DNA of 64,000 nt from Zoogloea ramigera. GTDB lineage: Bacteria > Pseudomonadota > Gammaproteobacteria > Burkholderiales > Rhodocyclaceae. Each line of letters begins with the position of its first letter. Position 1 is the first letter of the stretch. Location: assembly GCF_006539865.1 (NCBI RefSeq), contig NZ_BJNV01000010.1:1-64000 (forward strand), in the 5' to 3' direction. Positions 59,325 to 64,000 of the stretch are shown in pieces. The translations under genes and the position numbers were made by a program. Below the pieces are notes generated by a model. It did not search any database and was not told the origin of the DNA. It saw only the letters and a list, made by a program, of their open reading frames with translations.

Positions 59325-60611
59325 TCACGGGCTCGCCGAGCGATCGCGGCCAAGGCAGGTGCGATGGCGGCTGTCGACCCGCTCGGCGAACCAGGCGGTG
59401 GTGAGCTTGCGCTGGATCTTGGGGCTTTTGAGGTCGATCCGGGGCATCGCCTCGCGGGGCTGGCGGCTGCCGGCCCGGGCATCGGCCGCGGCAAAGACGC
59501 GGCTGTAGAGGCTGGTCTGGGCGAAGGCGGCGCTCTTCTCGAGGCGCAGGTCGCGCTTGATCTCGGCCGGGCTGAGGCCGAGCCGGGGGACGAGCTCGAG
59601 GAGGGCGCTGAAGGTGGCGCTCGGCTCGTCGGAGGGCTGGCCGCCCTGGTAGCGCAGCAGGTCGCCGTCGAGGGTCAGGCTGCGCCCGCCGAGCTGCGCC
59701 ACGGCGGCCTGGAAGGCCACGTTGCGGCTGCTGTAGCGGCCGGCGTTGAAGTCGGCGAAGCGATACAGGGGGCGGCTGTAGGGCGCGGGGTAGTCGAGCA
59801 GGATCGCGATGCCGAAATAGAGGCCTCCGCGGCGGGTGAAGACTTCGTTGCGGACGCTGCCACGCCGGGGATAGGGGTAAGCCTTTTCGCGCACCTGTTC
59901 CTCGGCAAACGCCACGCTGACCTGCATCGGGCCGCCGGTGCGCACCGGGTTGTAGCCCCCGAGCAGGGCTTTGCCGTTGGGGAGTTCGGAGATCATGTCC
60001 TCGAAGAGGGCGTTCATCTCCTTCTCGGTGCGCAGGGCGTCGATGCGCGCCTTGTAGCTGCGCCCGTCGGGGGAGGTCTTGAGCATGGCGGCATCCACCA
60101 GCAGGCGCGGCAGGTGCAGGCGCTCGCGGCGGACGTCGATCTCCTTCCAGACGATCTGGGGCAGGCCGGGCACCACCGGGTCGGCCTGGAAGGTGGATTC
60201 CTGCTCGATCACCGCCACGGCCGCGCAGATGTTGTCGGGCGTTGGCGGGATCTTGAGCGCGGCGAAAGCCGAGAAGATGTCGGCCGCCCAGCCGTCCCGG
60301 TCGCGCACCTGGGGCGGCAGGAAACCCGCGACCCGCGCCCGGCCCTCACGCTCGGAGGGGTAAGCGGGCTGCGGGGCCGGCCTGGCCGGGGTCGTCGGCG
60401 GGGCGACAACTGCGGGCGGCAGTGGCGGAGGCAGGCCCGGGGCGGGCGCGGAGGGCTGCTGCCGCGGCTGGGTTTGTACCGGCGGGCTGTCGGGCAGGCT
60501 CGGCGAACGGCGAGACTCCACCGGACCGGTGGTGGCGCAGGCCGACAATAGCACGCCCAGGCCTGCGGCGATGCCAATGCGCAGCGCTCCGGCCGTACGT
60601 GGAGCCTTCAA
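59325..60611 (-). CDS. DUF1615 lipoprotein, lytic-transglycosylase-like
   Basis: 428 residues. Lipoprotein signal with LGVLLSACATT, a proline-rich linker (about 45-95) and a DUF1615 domain: AAVAVIEQESTFQADPVVPG (a lysozyme-like catalytic glutamate pattern), GGYNPVRTGGPMQVSVAFAE and DFNAGRYSSRNVAFQAAVAQ. It probably acts on the cell wall. TTG 60611 overlaps the DUF485 stop (TTGA); no ATG fits. The long in-frame extension upstream is through other genes and not real. Confidence 0.82.
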   Translation of the reverse strand: MKAPRTAGALRIGIAAGLGVLLSACATTGPVESRRSPSLPDSPPVQTQPRQQPSAPAPGLPPPLPPAVVAPPTTPARPAPQPAYPSEREGRARVAGFLPPQVRDRDGWAADIFSAFAALKIPPTPDNICAAVAVIEQESTFQADPVVPGLPQIVWKEIDVRRERLHLPRLLVDAAMLKTSPDGRSYKARIDALRTEKEMNALFEDMISELPNGKALLGGYNPVRTGGPMQVSVAFAEEQVREKAYPYPRRGSVRNEVFTRRGGLYFGIAILLDYPAPYSRPLYRFADFNAGRYSSRNVAFQAAVAQLGGRSLTLDGDLLRYQGGQPSDEPSATFSALLELVPRLGLSPAEIKRDLRLEKSAAFAQTSLYSRVFAAADARAGSRQPREAMPRIDLKSPKIQRKLTTAWFAERVDSRHRTCLGRDRSASP

Positions 60612-60847
60612 GATTTTGCGGCGTCCTGTTCGGCCTTCGCCAGCCGGCTCAGCGTGCGGGTGTAATAGGCTGCGTAGGCAAGACCGACGAAGGCCATCAG
60701 GCCGGTCATCAGCAGCGCGCCCTCGACGGGCTGGCCCGCGAGGACGTTCACCACGAAGGAGTAGCCGAGGACGAGGGCCGCGGCAAAGCCGCCGATGATG
60801 CGGATCAGCGCAAAGGTCTTTTGTTGCTTGGGAGTCGGACTGGCCAT
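60608..60847 (-). CDS. small two-helix membrane protein
   Basis: 79 residues: a charged N-terminus, two membrane helices (ALIRIIGGFAAALVLGYSFVV and GALLMTGLMAFVGLAYAAYYT; both are given in part) and a charged tail LSRLAKAEQDAAKS. Family uncertain; I recall no function. ATG 60847 follows a purine-rich stretch. Coupled to the DUF1615 gene. Confidence 0.7.
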   Translation of the reverse strand: MASPTPKQQKTFALIRIIGGFAAALVLGYSFVVNVLAGQPVEGALLMTGLMAFVGLAYAAYYTRTLSRLAKAEQDAAKS

Positions 60848-60949
60848 TGGATCTGGAAATGGAATTGAGGCTGCAGATGTGGAAAGGGCGACGCGGATGA
60901 ATCGGCTTCGATTCTCCCACATCGCCCGGCGGGCGGAAGCGCCTGCAGT

Positions 60950-61957
60950 TTACAGGACCACGCGCCCCAGCCAGTAGCCCGCGGCGGCGATCAGGGCCGA
61001 GCACGGGATCGTCAGGACCCAGGCCCACACGATGCTGCCGGCGATGCCCCAGCGCACTGCCGCCGTCCGGCGCACCGAACCGACACCGACGATGGCGCCG
61101 GTGATGGTGTGGGTGGTGGACACGGGAATGCCGAGGGAGGTGGCCAGGAAGAGCGTAATGGCGCCACCGGTTTCGGCGCAAAAGCCGCCGACCGGCTTGA
61201 GCTTGGTGATGCGCTGGCCCATGGTCTTGACGATGCGCCAGCCGCCGAACAGGGTGCCGAGGCCGATGGCCATGTAGCACAGCACCACGACCCAGTTGGG
61301 CACGGGGTCGTTGGTGCCGGTGACGCCCGCGGCGATAAGCAACATCCAGATGATGCCGACGGTTTTTTGCGCGTCATTGCCGCCGTGCCCCAGGCTGTAG
61401 AGCGCCGCAGACACCAGCTGGAGGCGACGGAACCATTTGTCGACACGGCGCTGGGTCTTGTTGCGGCATATCCAGGCCACCGCGACCAGGATCAGCGAAC
61501 CCAGCACATAGCCGAACAGCGGTGAGATGACGATGAAGGCCACCGTCTTCATGATGCCGGAACCGATCAGCGGGTCGGTGCCGGCCTTGGCGATCGCGGC
61601 ACCGACGATGCCGCCGATAAGCGCGTGGGACGAGCTCGACGGGATGCCGTAGTACCAGGTGACGATGTTCCAGGCGATGGCGCCGAGGAGGGCGCCGAAG
61701 ATGAGGTAGTGGTCAACCACCCCGGGATCGATGATGCCCTTGCCGACGGTGCCGGCCACCTTGAGCTGAAAGATGAAGAGCGCGATGAAGTTGAAGAAGG
61801 CCGCCCAGGCAACCGCCTGGTGGGGCTTCAGCACCCCGGTGGAGACGACGGTGGCGATGGCGTTGGCGGCATCGTGGAAGCCGTTCATGAAGTCGAACAG
61901 CAGGGCGATGACGACCAGCCCGGCGATGACCCAGAACCCGATCTGTACGTGTTCCAT
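60950..61957 (-). CDS. pit: PiT-family inorganic phosphate transporter
   Basis: 335 residues with about ten membrane helices. Both family signatures are present: FMNGFHDAANAIATVVSTG in the N-terminal half and GHGGNDAQKTVGIIWMLL in the C-terminal half. It imports phosphate, metal-phosphate or runs with the proton gradient. It follows the DUF47 gene by 8 bases, the usual pair for low-affinity phosphate uptake. Confidence 0.95.
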   Translation of the reverse strand: MEHVQIGFWVIAGLVVIALLFDFMNGFHDAANAIATVVSTGVLKPHQAVAWAAFFNFIALFIFQLKVAGTVGKGIIDPGVVDHYLIFGALLGAIAWNIVTWYYGIPSSSSHALIGGIVGAAIAKAGTDPLIGSGIMKTVAFIVISPLFGYVLGSLILVAVAWICRNKTQRRVDKWFRRLQLVSAALYSLGHGGNDAQKTVGIIWMLLIAAGVTGTNDPVPNWVVVLCYMAIGLGTLFGGWRIVKTMGQRITKLKPVGGFCAETGGAITLFLATSLGIPVSTTHTITGAIVGVGSVRRTAAVRWGIAGSIVWAWVLTIPCSALIAAAGYWLGRVVL

Positions 61958-61965
61958 GGCGATGC

Positions 61966-62592
61966 TCAGGCGTTTTCCAGCACGATGCCTTCAACGATCT
62001 TGGCGACGTCCTCGCAGCGGTCCGTGATGGATTCGAGCTGCTCGTAGATGGCCTTGAGCTTCATGACCTGCAGGGCGTCCCGCTCGTCGCGGAACAGCCG
62101 GGACATGGCGCCGCGCATGATGCGGTCGGCGTCGGTCTCGAGCTGGTCGATCTCCTGGCAGGTTTGCAGGATGGCGCTGGCGTTGTCCATGTTGGAGAGC
62201 AGCCCGACGACGATCTTGACCCGGTTGCAGCACGACAGGCTCACGTTGGTGAGCTGGACGGCTTCGGGGGTGATGCGCTGGATGTGGTAGAGCGTGGTGC
62301 ACTCGGCGACGTCCTGGATGGTGTCGAGGATGTCATCCATGGCGTTGATGAGGCTGTGGATCTCGTCGCGGTCGAGGGGGGTGATGAAGCTCTTGTGGGC
62401 CTGGGCGACGGTCTCGTGGGTGATCTTGTCGGCGGTCTGTTCGATCGTCTCGATGGCGGAAATGTGCTGCTCGGCCCCGGCGAGGTCGTCCATCAGGGCA
62501 ACCAGCTGGTGGGCGCCGAGGACGATCTGCTCGGCGTGGTCGTTGAAGAGTTCGAAGAAACGGCCCTCTTGGGGCAACAGGCGTCCAAACAT
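61966..62592 (-). CDS. DUF47/PhoU-like accessory protein of the Pit transporter
   Basis: 208 residues, all helical: MFGRLLPQEGRFFELFNDHA, IEQTADKITHETVAQAHKSF, LDRDEIHSLINAMDDILDTI and ETDADRIMRGAMSRLFRDER. Proteins of this group sit before pit and are thought to regulate or gate phosphate uptake. ATG 62592 gives the family N-terminus MFGRL. It is the first gene of the pit operon; the promoter lies in 62593-62700. Confidence 0.93.
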   Translation of the reverse strand: MFGRLLPQEGRFFELFNDHAEQIVLGAHQLVALMDDLAGAEQHISAIETIEQTADKITHETVAQAHKSFITPLDRDEIHSLINAMDDILDTIQDVAECTTLYHIQRITPEAVQLTNVSLSCCNRVKIVVGLLSNMDNASAILQTCQEIDQLETDADRIMRGAMSRLFRDERDALQVMKLKAIYEQLESITDRCEDVAKIVEGIVLENA

Positions 62593-62772
62593 GGCGTCGA
62601 GTGTTACACGGTGATGAATGTAACGTGACATTTTACCAGAGCCCCCTTTCCCGTGTGGCTTGCTCCATGGGCTTCTCCGGGGTCCAGTCATCCCGCCCCG
62701 TGCCGTAAATACCAAATTGGGCAAAGTCTGGAAGGCGTCCTGCCAGAAGGACAGGCTGCCCGGGAGAGCGAC

Positions 62773-64000
62773 ATGCCGCTGGGTGGATTGACACTGTCGG
62801 AGCTGATCGGGGCCTTGAGCCATGCCCTCGACATCACGGAAGGCCAGGCAGAGGGGCACTGCGTGCGCAGCTGCTGGATAGGCATGCACGTGGGGCGTGC
62901 GATGGGCCTCCCCGACGAGACGCTGTGGGAGCTCTACTACACGCTGCTGCTTAAAGACCTGGGCTGCAGCAGCAACGCGGCGCGGATCTGCGAGCTCTAC
63001 CTCACCGACGACCTCTCGTTCAAGCACGACTTTAAGACGGTGAATGGCAGCCTGCCCAAGGTGCTGAAGTTCGTGATCGGCCACACGGGGCTGGGGGCTG
63101 GGCTCACGGAACGCTTCAAGGCGATCGCCCATATCGTCCAGCACGGCGACGAGATCGCCCAGGAGCTGATCCAGACCCGCTGCACGCGGGGCGCCGACAT
63201 CGCGCGGCAGCTGCGCTTCGGCGATGGCGTGGCGGCCGGAATCCACAGCCTGGACGAGCACTGGAACGGCGGCGGGCGGCCGGAGCGCCTGAAGGGCGAG
63301 GCGATCCCGGTGCTGTCGCGGATCGCCCTGCTGGCCCAGGTGGTGGATGTGTTCAACGTGTCCGATGGCGCCGACGCAGCCTGCTGGGAGGTGGAAGACC
63401 GCTGTGGCAGCTGGTTCGACCCGGCGGTGGTGTCCGCCTTCCGGCGCTGCGCGGCAGACCCGGCGTTCTGGGAACAATTGTCGGCGCCGAGCCTGGAGGC
63501 GGCCGTCTTCGCCCTGGAGCCGGGGCGCTTCGTGGTGGCGCTGGACGAGGATTACCTCGACGAGATCGCGATTGCCTTTGGGCAGGTGGTGGACGCCAAG
63601 AGCCCCTACACGGCCGGGCACAGCGCCCGGGTGGCGCTATACACCGAAGGGATCGCCGCCGAACTGGGGCTCGACGAGCAGCGGCGACGCTGGCTGAGGC
63701 GCGCAGCGCTGCTCCACGACATGGGCAAGCTGGGCGTCAGCAACGCGGTGCTCGACAAGCCGGGCAAACTCGACGAGGACGAATGGGCGGCGGTGAAGCG
63801 CCATGCCCAGTACACCGAATCGATCCTGTCGCGCATCGACGCCTTCGGCGAGCTGGCCCAGGTGGCCGGCGCCCACCACGAGCGCCTCGACGGGCGGGGC
63901 TACCCCCGCGGTCTGCAGGCGGCCGAGATCAGCCTCGAGACGCGGATCATCACCACCGCCGACATCTTCGATGCGATCACCGCCGAGCGCCCCTACCGGG
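62773..64000 (+). CDS. HD-GYP domain protein, incomplete at the window end
   Basis: At least 409 residues, read from ATG 62773 (GGGAGAG upstream) to the last base without a stop. The C-terminal part is a canonical HD-GYP: ALLHDMGKLGVSNAVLDK, KRHAQYTESIL and GAHHERLDGRGYPRGLQ. The N-terminal part has a degenerate second HD-like copy, ending with HSLDEHWNGGGRPERLKGEA followed by RIALLAQVVDVF. Such tandem HD proteins are known; the last domain would hydrolyse cyclic di-GMP. No membrane segment or receiver domain is seen in the part present. Confidence 0.9.
   Translation, partial: MPLGGLTLSELIGALSHALDITEGQAEGHCVRSCWIGMHVGRAMGLPDETLWELYYTLLLKDLGCSSNAARICELYLTDDLSFKHDFKTVNGSLPKVLKFVIGHTGLGAGLTERFKAIAHIVQHGDEIAQELIQTRCTRGADIARQLRFGDGVAAGIHSLDEHWNGGGRPERLKGEAIPVLSRIALLAQVVDVFNVSDGADAACWEVEDRCGSWFDPAVVSAFRRCAADPAFWEQLSAPSLEAAVFALEPGRFVVALDEDYLDEIAIAFGQVVDAKSPYTAGHSARVALYTEGIAAELGLDEQRRRWLRRAALLHDMGKLGVSNAVLDKPGKLDEDEWAAVKRHAQYTESILSRIDAFGELAQVAGAHHERLDGRGYPRGLQAAEISLETRIITTADIFDAITAERPYR

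Overview
The window is 64 kb of high-GC DNA (mostly about 65-75% G+C) with the look of a betaproteobacterial chromosome, most likely Rhodocyclales (Azoarcus/Thauera/Zoogloea type). That placement rests on an EpsL/EpsE/EpsF/EpsG-type exopolysaccharide locus, a coenzyme-B12-dependent NrdJ, a LitR/CarH light-response locus and the core genes at the right end. It is an inference from gene content, not from a marker tree. No rRNA, tRNA, CRISPR array or transposase was found.

Layout. 0.2-3.2 kb: universal stress protein, an orphan type VI amidase effector/immunity pair (tae4-tai4) and a hypothetical gene. 3.4-3.8 kb: a non-coding array of degenerate 21-nt repeats (array A). 3.8-6.8 kb: a single-chain MmeI-like restriction-modification enzyme with an AT-richer specificity segment. 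7.0-7.8 kb: a HigBA-type toxin-antitoxin cassette between two mirror-image terminators. 7.9-10.7 kb: nrdJ. 11.1-18.5 kb: left half of a light-response locus (membrane proteins, SDR, renalase-like flavoprotein, three photolyase/cryptochrome genes, DUF2256). 18.5-19.2 kb: a second 21-nt array (array B), a 52-bp-period repeat, a REP/BIME pair and a hairpin leader. 19.2-26.2 kb: a type I restriction system hsdM-hsdS-[zeta-like toxin + small partner]-hsdR. 26.2-35.9 kb: right half of the light locus (SnoaL-like, SDR, DUF3833, transporter, chalcone-isomerase-like, Cfa-like methyltransferase, DUF1365, amine oxidase, glutathione peroxidase, small protein, divergent litR, lipocalin). 36-52.8 kb: an exopolysaccharide locus. 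52.9-64 kb: mainly housekeeping genes (HDOD, EEP nuclease, gamma-carbonic anhydrase, enoyl-CoA hydratase, MazG-like, RlmJ, CoA-transferase, DUF1615 lipoprotein, Pit phosphate transporter with its DUF47 partner, and an HD-GYP protein running off the end).

How it works together. LitR has both CarH hallmarks: W-x9-EH in the helical bundle (W147, E157, H158) and ExHxxG in the B12 domain (H194). The 13-bp palindrome TTGTCCWGGACAA lies in both divergent promoter regions of the light locus and overlaps Shine-Dalgarno sequences or a -35 box. This links photolyases, flavoproteins and membrane-lipid genes into one AdoCbl-light regulon, now split by the type I restriction island.

Most unusual: two unlinked tracts of about 19-20 degenerate 21-nt units, full of perfect inverted repeats and each next to a restriction-modification locus. 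I do not recognise them as any named element.
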